Counted from the first letter of the stretch, positions 17,666 to 25,009 are shown. The stretch: 64,000 bases of DNA from Stygiobacter sp. RIFOXYC2_FULL_38_25 (GCA_001803165.1 MHAZ01000020.1:24065-88064), one strand, 5' to 3'. Notes: generated by a model not told the origin, from the sequence alone. A program made the numbers and translations.

Positions 17666-17860
17666 ATGCCGGAAGAACTCTTCCTGAACATTAAATTCAA
17701 AAACCGTAAAACCGGAGAACTTAAGGATGGTTATGTTAAGGTTCCGGATCTTACCAAGTACGCCAACGGTTTAAAAAAGTATTTCGATATTCACGAATTC
17801 CGTATCTGCGAAAAAAGATTGGTGAGTCGTGACGAATATGAAAACAAGGGAAAGGCATAA
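17666..17860 (+). CDS. Small conserved-looking protein (64 aa), function unknown
   Basis: 64 residues, rich in Lys and aromatic residues, with no signal peptide or membrane segment. The middle part, VPDLTKYANGLKKYFDIHEF, suggests a small alpha/beta fold. Its end overlaps the start of the lipoprotein gene by 23 bp, in a different frame, so the two are likely co-transcribed. Family not recognised. Confidence 0.6.
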   Translation: MPEELFLNIKFKNRKTGELKDGYVKVPDLTKYANGLKKYFDIHEFRICEKRLVSRDEYENKGKA

Positions 17861-18407
17861 ATTGCCAAAATTGGTAATTAAACTTCGGTCACTTCTTTTT
17901 CACGTACTGTTTTATTCTTACATCGGGTTCTCATTGCTTTCCTTGGAAAACTGTACAAAGAGCCGTGAAGATTCATCAACAGCGGATGAGCTTCTCAGAA
18001 ACAAAGAGTCGGTAGTTAAATTGCTGCTTCAAGAGTTTGATGCAATAGTTTTTGACTGCTCGACTCAAAACATTTTCAGCAAACCGGTTGTGGTTGATAC
18101 AACTATGCTGGGAGTCTCTATAAATGGTGAAGATGTTTTCTTGAGCGCACAGATTAATTTATCATGCGCAAAAAGATACTTTGTTAAGCTTAAATGCTCT
18201 CAAGAAGTTTTGGAACAGTACAGCAAAACCAAAAGCAACAACGCATTGCTTGCCGCAAGATTTACGCGCATGGATAATGAAAAACTGGTAGCCGAAGCGG
18301 ATTCACTTGATGGCTCCGATCCAACAATTAATCTGGGCGAAACAGTTATCCTTTCCGGCGAATGTCTTGCAATCAGAGAGATTCCTTCGGTAGAAAATGC
18401 AGACTGA
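17838..18407 (+). CDS. Putative lipoprotein or membrane-anchored protein
   Basis: 189 residues from the ATG at 17838; a GTG nine bases earlier is equally open. A basic N-terminus (KTRERHKLPK) precedes a hydrophobic segment ending SLLSLENC, a plausible lipobox with Cys near residue 35, longer than usual. The rest is mixed alpha/beta with a Cys-containing pair of strands (VFDCSTQNIF, INLSCAKRYFVKLKC). No family is recognised. It overlaps both neighbours, and the downstream neighbour is a thioredoxin, so an envelope redox function is conceivable but unproven. Confidence 0.68.
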   Translation: MKTRERHKLPKLVIKLRSLLFHVLFYSYIGFSLLSLENCTKSREDSSTADELLRNKESVVKLLLQEFDAIVFDCSTQNIFSKPVVVDTTMLGVSINGEDVFLSAQINLSCAKRYFVKLKCSQEVLEQYSKTKSNNALLAARFTRMDNEKLVAEADSLDGSDPTINLGETVILSGECLAIREIPSVENAD

Positions 18408-18723
18408 TTTACTCGATTTCGAAAGTTTTGGTTCCTTCATTCAAACAAACAAAGCCGCTGTTGTTTACTTCAGCACGCCGGATTGCAATGTTTGCAAAGT
18501 ATTAAAACCCAAAGTGATGGAACTGCTCACCGAGGATTACCCGAATTTCGTTTTTGGTTACGTTAACTGCGATGCAAATAAAATTACTGCGGCTCAAAAC
18601 TCTGTATTTACCGTACCAACCATAATTGTATTTGTTGAAGGCAAAGAAGTTCTGCGTAAGTCCAGAAATATTGGGCTGGCAGAACTGGATAACGAAATGA
18701 GCAGAATCAGCTCTTTTATGTAA
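18397..18723 (+). CDS. Thioredoxin-family protein
   Basis: 108 residues with a thioredoxin fold. The active site CNVC (Cys30, Cys33) in YFSTPDCNVCKVLKP replaces the usual CGPC, and the cis-Pro is in VFTVPTIIVF. There is no signal peptide, so it is cytoplasmic. The non-standard dipeptide between the cysteines points to a redox potential unlike TrxA. It overlaps the preceding gene by 11 bp. Confidence 0.88.
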   Translation: MQTDLLDFESFGSFIQTNKAAVVYFSTPDCNVCKVLKPKVMELLTEDYPNFVFGYVNCDANKITAAQNSVFTVPTIIVFVEGKEVLRKSRNIGLAELDNEMSRISSFM

Positions 18724-18896
18724 TGAAAATTTGCGCTATTAATTTTTAGCAGAATTGTTCGATAATGCAACCGGATAGGTTTATCGAGTATAAGGTGATG
18801 GAAATTGTTCGTTAATAGTGGTAGAATAACAGTAGTAAATTCAAGGAAACAACAACAAAAGATGCAATTGACTAATATTCTTGTGCGGGAAAACAG

Positions 18897-19280
18897 ATGA
18901 GTGAAGAGACGGTAAAGAAAAAAATTCTTGTAGTAGAAGATGATGAAATATCCAGAGACGTTTTAATTCTATTTCTCAAGAATCATTTTGAAATTGATGA
19001 AGCCCGCAACGGACAGACCGCTCTTGAAAAGGCAGACAACAATCAATACGATTTGATTTTGATGGATGTGAATTTAGGCAGAGGCATGACCGGACTTGAT
19101 ATTACCAAGAATCTGAAACAAAGACCTAATTACACCAACGTGCCGATTATTGCAATTACTGCTTTTGCTATGAAGGGTGATAAAGAAGAATTCTTGCAAG
19201 CCGGGTTCGATCACTATCTTGCAAAGCCATTCACCCGCGAAGAACTGCGAGCTACTATTAAAAAGTATCTGCCACAGTAA
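18897..19280 (+). CDS. Stand-alone receiver domain (CheY-like response regulator)
   Basis: 127 residues, a single receiver domain: acidic pair VVEDDEISRD, phospho-acceptor Asp57 in LILMDVNLGRG, Thr in IAITAFAM and Lys in YLAKPF. There is no output domain, so it must relay to a partner protein. The EARNGQTALEKAD region matches receivers found with hybrid kinases. No kinase gene is adjacent; the two orphan kinases at 45585-49913 lack a receiver, though no direct link is shown. It is followed by a strong terminator. Confidence 0.92.
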   Translation: MSEETVKKKILVVEDDEISRDVLILFLKNHFEIDEARNGQTALEKADNNQYDLILMDVNLGRGMTGLDITKNLKQRPNYTNVPIIAITAFAMKGDKEEFLQAGFDHYLAKPFTREELRATIKKYLPQ

Positions 19281-19288
19281 GTCTCAAT

Positions 19289-19313
19289 AAAAAACCCGTT
19301 AAGCGGGTTTTTT
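19289..19313 (+). terminator. Rho-independent terminator after the receiver gene
   Basis: AAAAAACCCG-TTAAG-CGGGTTTTTT forms a short, perfect stem with A- and T-runs on both sides. It could work for both strands, separating the plus-strand receiver gene from the minus-strand accessory block. Confidence 0.92.
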
Positions 19314-19378
19314 CATATAAAACGCATATCAAATTTGTTCGATAAACCGCATTAATGAGATGGATGTCCGGCTCTTAC

Positions 19379-19723
19379 TCATATTTGTTCTATGATTTCT
19401 TTGATTTGTAATTTTAAGGAAACAATATCATTATTAATTATATCCCACACGATTTTAGTATCAATTCCAAAATATTCGTGAATCAAGATATTTCTAAGCC
19501 CAATTATTTCGCGCCATTGTATTTCAGAATAAAGCTTTTTGAAGTTAGGGGTAACATGATTAGCTGCTTCCCCAATAATTTCTAATTGTTTTACGCAAGC
19601 ATATTGCATCATTGTGTTCAAGAGAAATGTATCGTAAGTCGTTTTATGAATGTATGATTCTATTTCAAGAATAGCATCATAAATATGTTGTAACCGCGCT
19701 TTATCGCCTAAACTATTTCTCAT
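19379..19723 (-). CDS. hepT: HepT-like ribonuclease toxin (DUF86)
   Basis: 114 residues, all helical. The R-x4-H-x-Y catalytic motif of HepT RNases is exact: Arg77, His82 and Tyr84 in RNILIHEYFGID. In studied pairs this HEPN RNase cleaves tRNA or mRNA and is silenced when the partner MntA adds AMP groups to the tyrosine. The start codon lies 11 bp inside the end of the mntA-like gene, the usual order for this pair. The motif is intact, so an active toxin is predicted. Confidence 0.92.
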   Translation of the reverse strand: MRNSLGDKARLQHIYDAILEIESYIHKTTYDTFLLNTMMQYACVKQLEIIGEAANHVTPNFKKLYSEIQWREIIGLRNILIHEYFGIDTKIVWDIINNDIVSLKLQIKEIIEQI

Positions 19724-20000
19724 ATATCAATATTTTTTCTGAATCAATGAATGGTTGGATATACTTTGAAATACTGTTGCTTGTGAGAAGATCTACTTTT
19801 CTTTTTAATAAATCTTCCAGTTCCAGTTTCATTCTAACAAAACCAAGACCAATGGGCTGCGAATAATCCAACTCTACCAATATATCTATATCGCTTAGTT
19901 CATCATCTTCATTCCTTGCAGCGGAACCAAATAAAAAAGCTCTCTTTACCGGTTTGTTTCTGAGACAGCTGGCAATCTTTTCTGAATATTCGTTATTCAT
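19713..20000 (-). CDS. mntA: MntA-like minimal nucleotidyltransferase antitoxin
   Basis: 95 residues, pol-beta-type nucleotidyltransferase. The motif GS-x10-D-x-D is exact (Gly25, Ser26, Asp37, Asp39 in GSAARNEDDELSDIDILVEL). In HepT/MntA pairs this enzyme AMPylates the toxin. It is the first gene of the two-gene unit and overlaps hepT by 11 bp. It belongs to the minus-strand accessory block that also holds CBASS. Confidence 0.92.
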   Translation of the reverse strand: MNNEYSEKIASCLRNKPVKRAFLFGSAARNEDDELSDIDILVELDYSQPIGLGFVRMKLELEDLLKRKVDLLTSNSISKYIQPFIDSEKILIYEK

Positions 20001-20153
20001 ATTTTTACTTTGTATTAAATACCTTCAAAAATATACTTGAAAACATTATAAAACACTATGCTATTTGCTAAGAGGTCTTTCTTTTTAATAGAAAATTCTC
20101 CGGCAATATAACGGGCAATAGCAGAAGAAATAATAATGCGCTGCTTGTTAATT

Positions 20154-20561
20154 TCATTTTGCTTCTACGTATTTCTTAAAATTGTCCAGAATGCATTGCC
20201 AGCCTTGTCTTTGCCGCTCGGCGGAATTCTCATCTTCAATTTCAAATGTTTCTACAACCTTTATTCCATTTTCAGTTTCGGAAAAAGATACTCTCACTTT
20301 CCGGTCATCATCAAGTACATATTCAATACTTGAATTTGTAATTATGGAAGTAAACGTTCCTTCGAAGTTAAAACCCATTGAGCCGTCTTTAGCTTCCATG
20401 CGTGAGTTAAATTTTCCACCCACCTTTAAATCAATTTTAGCATCCGAACAGCGCCAATCATCCGATGCAAAATTCCATTTCTTAATGTCATCCGGTGTTA
20501 CCCAAGCCGACCAAACTTGCTCAATTGCGGCTTTAATTGTTGTATCTATTGAGATTTCCAT
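20154..20561 (-). CDS. SRPBCC/AHSA1-domain protein
   Basis: 135 residues with the AHSA1-type START-like fold: IDTTIKAAIEQVWSAWV at the start, KKWNFASDDWRC, a GGKFNSRME strand, and the end WQCILDNFKKYVEAK. Such proteins bind hydrophobic ligands or assist Hsp90; the exact role is unknown. AAAGGAAG precedes the ATG. Copies are common as passenger genes in cassette-like arrays, which suits its position in the minus-strand block. Confidence 0.9.
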   Translation of the reverse strand: MEISIDTTIKAAIEQVWSAWVTPDDIKKWNFASDDWRCSDAKIDLKVGGKFNSRMEAKDGSMGFNFEGTFTSIITNSSIEYVLDDDRKVRVSFSETENGIKVVETFEIEDENSAERQRQGWQCILDNFKKYVEAK

Positions 20562-20575
20562 TTTCTTCCTTTCTT

Positions 20576-20610
20576 GAATGGAGCCTGTTGTTTTTGCAAC
20601 ATACTTATTG
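20576..20610. repeat. 35-bp repeat, copy 1 (other copy at 24309-24345)
   Basis: It begins GAATGGAGCC, continues with a GTTG-TTTTTG-CAAC hairpin and ends TACTTATT. The same order occurs at 24309-24345 in the same orientation, with a few substitutions. Both copies are in spacers of the accessory block. Confidence 0.55.
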
Positions 20611-20677
20611 AAGCTAAGATTATCAAGAAGGAAAATACCGGCGGGCAGTGGGCATTATTTGTTTTGGTTTACCGCCA

Positions 20678-21253
20678 TCATTGTTTAGCGCGAATATTCT
20701 TTGAGGCAGATGTAACAGTTTCTTGAATTCGTTTTGCGCGCGTTTCCGGCTTTTTAGCGCTGCCAATCCAAAATAGAATTGCACGTTTTGCAGAACGGGG
20801 AAACTCATTGAAATATTTGTTAGCCGTTTTGTTTGCGGCGAAAGCCTTTTCCAAATCGGGCGGAATTTCCAACTCTTCAACATTGTCTAACGAACTCCAC
20901 GATCCATCTTTTTTCGCGGCTTCAATTTTAGCAAGCCCCGACGGCAACATTAATTTTGCGGCAATTAGTTTTTCTATACGGCTTTTGTTTAGCTTAGACC
21001 AGCCGGAACCTTTTTTGCGTGGAGTGAACCAGAGCATCGTTCGTTCTTCATCAAGTTTGTTTCCTTTGCTGTCAACCCAGCCAAAGCAGAGCGCTTCTTC
21101 AACTGCCTCAGCATAATCCAGTTGTTGTTTACCGCTGGATTTTTTAAATGTAATTAACCAAACTCCTTCTTCTTGAGTGTGATGGCTACTCAACCACTCG
21201 CGCCACTCAGCGCGTGATTTTGGTTGAATAGAATTTGGTGGTGGTTTGATCAT
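20678..21253 (-). CDS. YdeI/OmpD-associated family protein
   Basis: 191 residues from the ATG at 21253 (an in-frame TTG two codons earlier is less likely). The family pattern is clear: RAEWREWLSSHHTQEEGVWL, EEALCFGWVDSKGNKLDEER, WFTPRKKGSGWSKLNKSRIE and the C-terminal IGSAKKPETRAKRIQETV block. The family is linked to bacteriocin protection and stress, but its biochemistry is unsettled. It is co-oriented with the SRPBCC and CBASS genes. Confidence 0.9.
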   Translation of the reverse strand: MIKPPPNSIQPKSRAEWREWLSSHHTQEEGVWLITFKKSSGKQQLDYAEAVEEALCFGWVDSKGNKLDEERTMLWFTPRKKGSGWSKLNKSRIEKLIAAKLMLPSGLAKIEAAKKDGSWSSLDNVEELEIPPDLEKAFAANKTANKYFNEFPRSAKRAILFWIGSAKKPETRAKRIQETVTSASKNIRAKQ

Positions 21254-21354
21254 ATTCAAAAAACCTAATTACGTTGTAGCGAACTGGCAGCCAGAGCAGC
21301 AATGTCGAATAGAAGCAACAACTTTTAGTTATTAAAAATATTTCTTAGAACAAC

Positions 21355-21426
21355 CTACCTTAAAGAGCAACTTAGTTTTGTAAACACAACTTTATTATTA
21401 CTCAAATGCCGCAATGAAAAACGCTG
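21355..21426. repeat. CBASS-flanking direct repeat, copy 1
   Basis: This begins CTACCTTAAAGAGCAACTTA, runs through GTTTTGTAAACACAAC and ATTACTCAAA, and ends near a hairpin-prone GC-rich stretch (CCGCGTTGAGCGG at 21429-21441). The copy at 23450-23520 has the same order and orientation; about four of five positions agree by eye. The two copies bracket the CBASS pair exactly. Confidence 0.65.
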
Positions 21427-21455
21427 TCCGCGTTGAGCGGCGGGCTACGCAGTTT

Positions 21456-22346
21456 TTACCAATTATTCCACAAATTTATTATTGATTTTATGAATTCATC
21501 AGCATTATCTGGGCCCCAACAAACTAATACGTCTTTTCGAAGAAGATAGTACTGTTCATTGGCACAAACAAATTTTGTTTTATCAGCAGAATCAATCCAA
21601 TTTATAGCGTTTACAAAAGTATCAGCATAACTTTTACCAAATTTATCATTTGGCACATTATACAGCAGTCCTTCGATATAATATGATGGGGCTATATCAT
21701 TTTTAATGATTCCATCAGCAACTAACTTACTGCGCATATTTTTAAAAATACGTACTATTGGTTTAAACCACGAATTGGTAGCTTGATGTTTTGCTGTAGA
21801 GTTTTTTGAATGTTGTTGTGGGTAATTTGCAATTCTAAATCCATTTGAATTAAAAAAACAAATACCCTCATTATAATTTTGATCAGAAGGGGAATTGAAC
21901 TTGTAATATCTTCGGAATTGGGCGGCTGCAATGACATCTGCGCTTCGACGATTACCAGATGCCGAAATTTTTATTGCCTTTTCTCCAGAACTAATAGCCG
22001 AAGGATATTTAGAAGAAAGATGAGTTAGAACATCATTCTTAAATTGTGCCCATGAATATGTTGCATTTGTTAGAGAGTTCTGAAAAGCTTCCTTTTGGTT
22101 TTGTGGCAAATCATCAATGTCGTAATAAAATGTTGAATCTAATTGTATAACAACATCAACATCACTTTCGCTATATATGTTCGTGTCGTTGCCGTATGAA
22201 CCTTGAAGAAAGACTTTATAATTTTTATCATGATATGCTGACCCAACTTCCTCAAGTGCATTTTTTACAGTCGCATAAGTTGAGCTAGATTGCGTAATTG
22301 AACCTTGATGTGACCATGTTTCTAATTGTGCTTCAGGAATAGCCAT
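21456..22346 (-). CDS. CBASS cyclic-oligonucleotide synthase (CD-NTase, SMODS-type)
   Basis: 296 residues. The nucleotidyltransferase site is complete: Gly49-Ser50 in [20 protein letters not shown], Asp62 and Asp64, and the third carboxylate Asp137 in [12 protein letters not shown]. The C-terminal helical half holds [13 protein letters not shown] and [12 protein letters not shown], as in SMODS enzymes. On phage infection such enzymes make a cyclic di- or trinucleotide that switches on an effector. Here the effector gene capV lies 33 bp upstream, so one operon encodes both. No cap2/cap3 (E1/JAB) genes follow, making this a minimal type I CBASS. The nucleotide produced cannot be read from the sequence. 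Confidence 0.92.
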   Translation of the reverse strand: MAIPEAQLETWSHQGSITQSSSTYATVKNALEEVGSAYHDKNYKVFLQGSYGNDTNIYSESDVDVVIQLDSTFYYDIDDLPQNQKEAFQNSLTNATYSWAQFKNDVLTHLSSKYPSAISSGEKAIKISASGNRRSADVIAAAQFRRYYKFNSPSDQNYNEGICFFNSNGFRIANYPQQHSKNSTAKHQATNSWFKPIVRIFKNMRSKLVADGIIKNDIAPSYYIEGLLYNVPNDKFGKSYADTFVNAINWIDSADKTKFVCANEQYYLLRKDVLVCWGPDNADEFIKSIINLWNNW

Positions 22347-22379
22347 AGTATACCCTGCATAAATAATTATATTATTTTT

Positions 22380-23321
22380 TTAAATAAGAAATTCAATTAG
22401 TTGGCTTTCATGTTTTGCAAAAGATTCCCGTCCCCGTTGATACAATAGGTTAAGTTTTTTAAGATTATGTTCCAAAAGGTCAGTTGCCATCTCTGGTCTT
22501 TCAAATTTATCGTTTATCCTTATTGTTGGGATCTCTTTGAACAAAACGGTTCGCAATTGATCCATTGACAATGCATTTATATTCAAAGTCTTTTGAAGTA
22601 ATTGAACGCTAATTAATCTTTGTATTAACCACGGCCAACCAAATTTATTCGGTTTTGGGTAAACACCTACTCCTAGACTAATTACACGAAGATCTTCATA
22701 TTCTTCTTTTAGTGCCATTACTGCATCAGCAATAGCATATAATGTCGGATTGTTGGCACAGTAACCCCCATCAATAAGTTCAACCAAATTGCCATCGCTG
22801 GTGGTCAATTGTTTCCTTTTAAAAAATGGGTAAGCTGAACAAGAGGCTTGAACTGCCTCAGATATCGTACAACCAAATCCAGGAACAAAAGTTGCCTTTC
22901 TACCATGTGCTTGTGCTATATTGGATTTAAATATCATTGGAGTCTCAAAATCCCAACGAGCACACACAATTCCAAGACCAGTTTTTACTTCATCAAATTT
23001 TGAATTTCCAAAAACCTCATTTGCTAATATTTCTAACTTCTTTGATTTCTTTGATTTCGTGAAAGCCTTCATGATACTCGGTAAATGTTTTTTATAAAGT
23101 AAATGGATATCATCAACGCTCTTTCCAAGGGCTATCAAGGCGGCAATAATAGCACCAGTACTAGTGCCAAATATTAGGTTAAACTTTTCTGATAGTGGTT
23201 GGTTTATCAATGCTTCAATTTCTTTTAGAATTCCTAATGTGTAAAAACCTTTTGCCCCTCCACCGTCAAGAGCAAGGATTCTACAATATTTGTTCATGGG
23301 CTGTGATGGCTGTGGATCCAT
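22380..23321 (-). CDS. capV: CBASS effector: patatin-like phospholipase (CapV)
   Basis: 313 residues with a patatin fold. The oxyanion loop is DGGGAKGFYTLGIL (about 19-32), the nucleophile Ser54 in GTSTG, and the catalytic Asp184 in IDGGYCANNP. CapV enzymes are activated by the cyclic nucleotide of the neighbouring synthase and degrade the inner membrane, killing the infected cell. The gene order effector then synthase, with 33 bp between, is typical. All catalytic residues are intact. It is bracketed with the synthase gene by direct repeats. Confidence 0.93.
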   Translation of the reverse strand: MDPQPSQPMNKYCRILALDGGGAKGFYTLGILKEIEALINQPLSEKFNLIFGTSTGAIIAALIALGKSVDDIHLLYKKHLPSIMKAFTKSKKSKKLEILANEVFGNSKFDEVKTGLGIVCARWDFETPMIFKSNIAQAHGRKATFVPGFGCTISEAVQASCSAYPFFKRKQLTTSDGNLVELIDGGYCANNPTLYAIADAVMALKEEYEDLRVISLGVGVYPKPNKFGWPWLIQRLISVQLLQKTLNINALSMDQLRTVLFKEIPTIRINDKFERPEMATDLLEHNLKKLNLLYQRGRESFAKHESQLIEFLI

Positions 23322-23361
23322 TGAAATCTCACTCTATTTTATTTTCTTATTATATAAACGT

Positions 23362-23389
23362 GTCTAACGGTGTCGTTTTTAGGACGCCG
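23362..23389 (-). other. GTTAGAC boundary with hairpin upstream of capV
   Basis: On the minus strand GGCGTC (23388-23383), a TAAAAAC loop and GACACC (23374-23369) form a stem, with G-U pairing, followed at once by GTTAGAC (23368-23362), 41 bp before the capV start. GTTRRRY after a structured stem is the form of an integron attC 3' end. The matching RYYYAAC at the other end of a site was not found, so this is only suggestive. Confidence 0.3.
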
Positions 23390-23449
23390 CCCATAACAAC
23401 AATGAAACTTTGAAAACCAACGTCAATAATTTTTATTTTTCTTTATAGT

Positions 23450-23531
23450 CTACTTCAAAGAGCAACTATGTTTTGTCAACCAACTCTTATATTACTTCAA
23501 ACGACCGTATTGAAGATGCGGTCGTTTGAAG
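23450..23531. repeat. CBASS-flanking direct repeat, copy 2, with 12-bp hairpin
   Basis: CTACTTCAAAGAGCAACTAT, then GTTTTGTCAACCAACTC and ATTACTTCAAACGACCG, parallel to the copy at 21355-21426. It runs into a perfect hairpin at 23497-23531 with arms TTCAAACGACCG and CGGTCGTTTGAA. It lies between the CBASS operon and the upstream glycosylase-like gene. Confidence 0.65.
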
Positions 23532-23549
23532 AACTTGTTGGCCACTTAT

Positions 23550-24098
23550 TTATAATAATGATTTTAGTTCTTCAAATATTTTTAGTTTGGGTCCATCTGG
23601 AATATTATTTCCATTCGGGAAATAATTATAAAAGAAAACTGATGGACAATCTTTTAATATAGTTCCGCAATTACCATAGACAAGATTTCCAACTATATGT
23701 TCATTGGGAAATCTTTCAAAAGCTGCTTTAACTTTAGAATGAATTATGCAAACATACTTTGGTGAATAGTTAATTATGGTATTACACAATGATAAAACAT
23801 CTTCTCTTGTTGCTTTCACTTTTGAACTGTTTGTTTCAACAATGTGCTGTATTAAATCTGTGACACCATACTTGGATTTTTTGTGGTTGTATAAAATATC
23901 ACCAAAGACCTTTTCGTCTGCTTGAGATCTATCAATGTTGGTTGTAATTAGTCCACTTAAGGATAACAACTGAAAAAATCTTGATTGACTACCAGAAAAA
24001 TAATGTTCGTTTTTATTTGATTGATAAGGTGGATTTAATGCAACAAACAAAACATCTAAGTTCTTTCTAATGAATGGTTTTAATTTCGTTTCAGTCAT
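23550..24098 (-). CDS. Uracil-DNA-glycosylase-superfamily-like protein
   Basis: 182 residues from the ATG at 24098 (the upstream in-frame TTG lacks a site). The N-terminal motif LDVLFVALNPPYQSNKNEHY then FSGSQSRFFQLLSLSGLI matches the GLNPG...HYFAG...RFW region of MUG/TDG-type glycosylases. A C-terminal segment, YFPNGNNIPDGPKLKIFEEL, is where the second motif lies. Such enzymes remove modified or deaminated bases; some relatives attack modified phage DNA. The canonical catalytic Asn/Asp is uncertain here. It lies directly upstream of CBASS in the accessory block, so a defence role is possible but not shown. Confidence 0.62.
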   Translation of the reverse strand: MTETKLKPFIRKNLDVLFVALNPPYQSNKNEHYFSGSQSRFFQLLSLSGLITTNIDRSQADEKVFGDILYNHKKSKYGVTDLIQHIVETNSSKVKATREDVLSLCNTIINYSPKYVCIIHSKVKAAFERFPNEHIVGNLVYGNCGTILKDCPSVFFYNYFPNGNNIPDGPKLKIFEELKSLL

Positions 24099-24126
24099 AT
24101 AATAATCCAAATATCGAATCTTTGGT

Positions 24127-24207
24127 GGCTAACTTATAATTATACTGCACCGTAATATTGGTTTAGGCATATATATCCGCCTTTCGTCGGACAGGTATGC
24201 ACGGTGC
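24127..24207 (-). repeat. Long imperfect hairpin with GTTAGCC end upstream of the glycosylase-like gene
   Basis: Read on the minus strand, three stems stack: GCACCGT with ACGGTGC, GCATA with TATGC, and TGTCCG with CGGATA, around a short loop. Unpaired bases lie mainly on one side. GTTAGCC follows at 24133-24127, 29 bp before the ATG. An imperfect hairpin with extrahelical bases and a GTT core resembles a folded attC site, but the opposite R'' box is missing. The apex is one of the TCCG...CGGA mini-hairpins (24176-24191). Confidence 0.4.
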
Positions 24208-24308
24208 TGCATATCTATCATCTTGTAAAAAGCCTTTATTTACTGAAATCTATTTGGTGTTACTTCGTAATTCGTACTTGCAGTTTCCGGTTTCCCCAAT
24301 AGCGTATA

Positions 24309-24345
24309 GAATGGAGCCCCGTTGCTTTTGGCAAATTACTTATTA
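24309..24345. repeat. 35-bp repeat, copy 2
   Basis: GAATGGAGCCCCGTTGCTTT, then TGGCAAATTACTTATT; the same order and orientation as the copy at 20576-20610, with a TTGC/GCAA hairpin in the middle. Confidence 0.55.
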
Positions 24346-24404
24346 GTGTTTGCAATTTCAAGAAAAGAAAATTTGTCGCTCTCTCTTCTTACTAAGTGAG
24401 TCTT

Positions 24405-24555
24405 CAATCCCTTCTCCTTTTTTAAGGAGAAGGTGCCCGAAGGCCTGTCCGCCTATGGCGGGGCGGATGAGGTCAGCCTTTAGCAATTCATTTTTCACCT
24501 CACCCCAACCCCTCTTCCCGAAAAAACTCGGGACAGGCCTTATTAAGGAGAGGGG
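24405..24555. repeat. Dispersed palindromic repeat, copy 1 (DUF559 flank)
   Basis: It contains the hairpin CCTTCTCC...GGAGAAGG, the mini-hairpin TCCGCCTATGGCGGGGCGGA (24448-24467), CCTCACCCCAACCCCTC, then TTAAGGAGAGGGG. Inside the last palindrome an extra mini-hairpin, TCCCGAAAAAACTCGGGA (24516-24533), has been inserted that the other copy lacks. The DUF559 stop codon and last codons lie inside the repeat. Confidence 0.78.
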
Positions 24556-24926
24556 CGTTTAATTGAAAGTTTTTTAATTGTTCCCTTTATTTTGTTTTCA
24601 GCGTAATCACCGTTATCAACAAATTCATCGTTTGTGAACCGCAAAAAAGTTATTCCCAAACTTTCTAAAAATTTTTGTCGTTCAATATCATATAACTTTT
24701 GATCCGGTTCGTTGTGGACACTCCCATCAAGTTCTATTGCAAGTTTTAGTTCGGGCGAATAAAAGTCAATTACATACCTATCAACAGAGAATTGCCTTCT
24801 GAACTTATATCCGAATGAACTTCGATTTCGCAATACCATCCAAGCAATCTTCTCAGCGTAAGTTTGTTCTTTGCGCAATTTTCTTCGTGTATTCTTCAGT
24901 TCTATTTTGTTGTAGATGCGTGTCAT
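24543..24926 (-). CDS. DUF559 (Vsr/REase-like) endonuclease-domain protein
   Basis: 127 residues. The DUF559 pattern runs RRKLRKEQTYAEKIAWMVLR, FGYKFRRQFSVDRYVIDFYS, LAIELDGSVH and FLRFTNDEF. The acidic and ELDG residues form a PD-(D/E)xK-like nuclease site related to Vsr. Single-domain DUF559 proteins are widespread, repeat-associated and of unknown function. Its last residues (KRPSP) and its stop codon are encoded by a copy of the dispersed repeat, and a second repeat copy lies just upstream of its start. The gene is therefore a passenger between two direct copies. Confidence 0.9.
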   Translation of the reverse strand: MTRIYNKIELKNTRRKLRKEQTYAEKIAWMVLRNRSSFGYKFRRQFSVDRYVIDFYSPELKLAIELDGSVHNEPDQKLYDIERQKFLESLGITFLRFTNDEFVDNGDYAENKIKGTIKKLSIKRPSP

Positions 24927-25009
24927 TTAATATTCCCCTTACTTATTAACAAAATAAATGTCGGCTATAGCATTATAAATAAATAAAACTTGTTGTTCTC
25001 CCTCCTTAA

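Larger units (their letters stand above)
24111..24542. other. Gene-free spacer packed with repeats
   Basis: 432 bp without a gene. It holds in order an attC-like hairpin (24127-24207), the 35-bp repeat copy 2 (24309-24345) and the dispersed repeat copy that flanks the DUF559 gene (24405-24555). Short open frames here on the plus strand translate only repeat sequence. Confidence 0.7.

Noticed and set aside
24350..24562. Plus-strand frame of 70 codons upstream of the DUF559 gene
   Set aside because: It translates only the dispersed repeat; the parallel frame exists in the second repeat copy.
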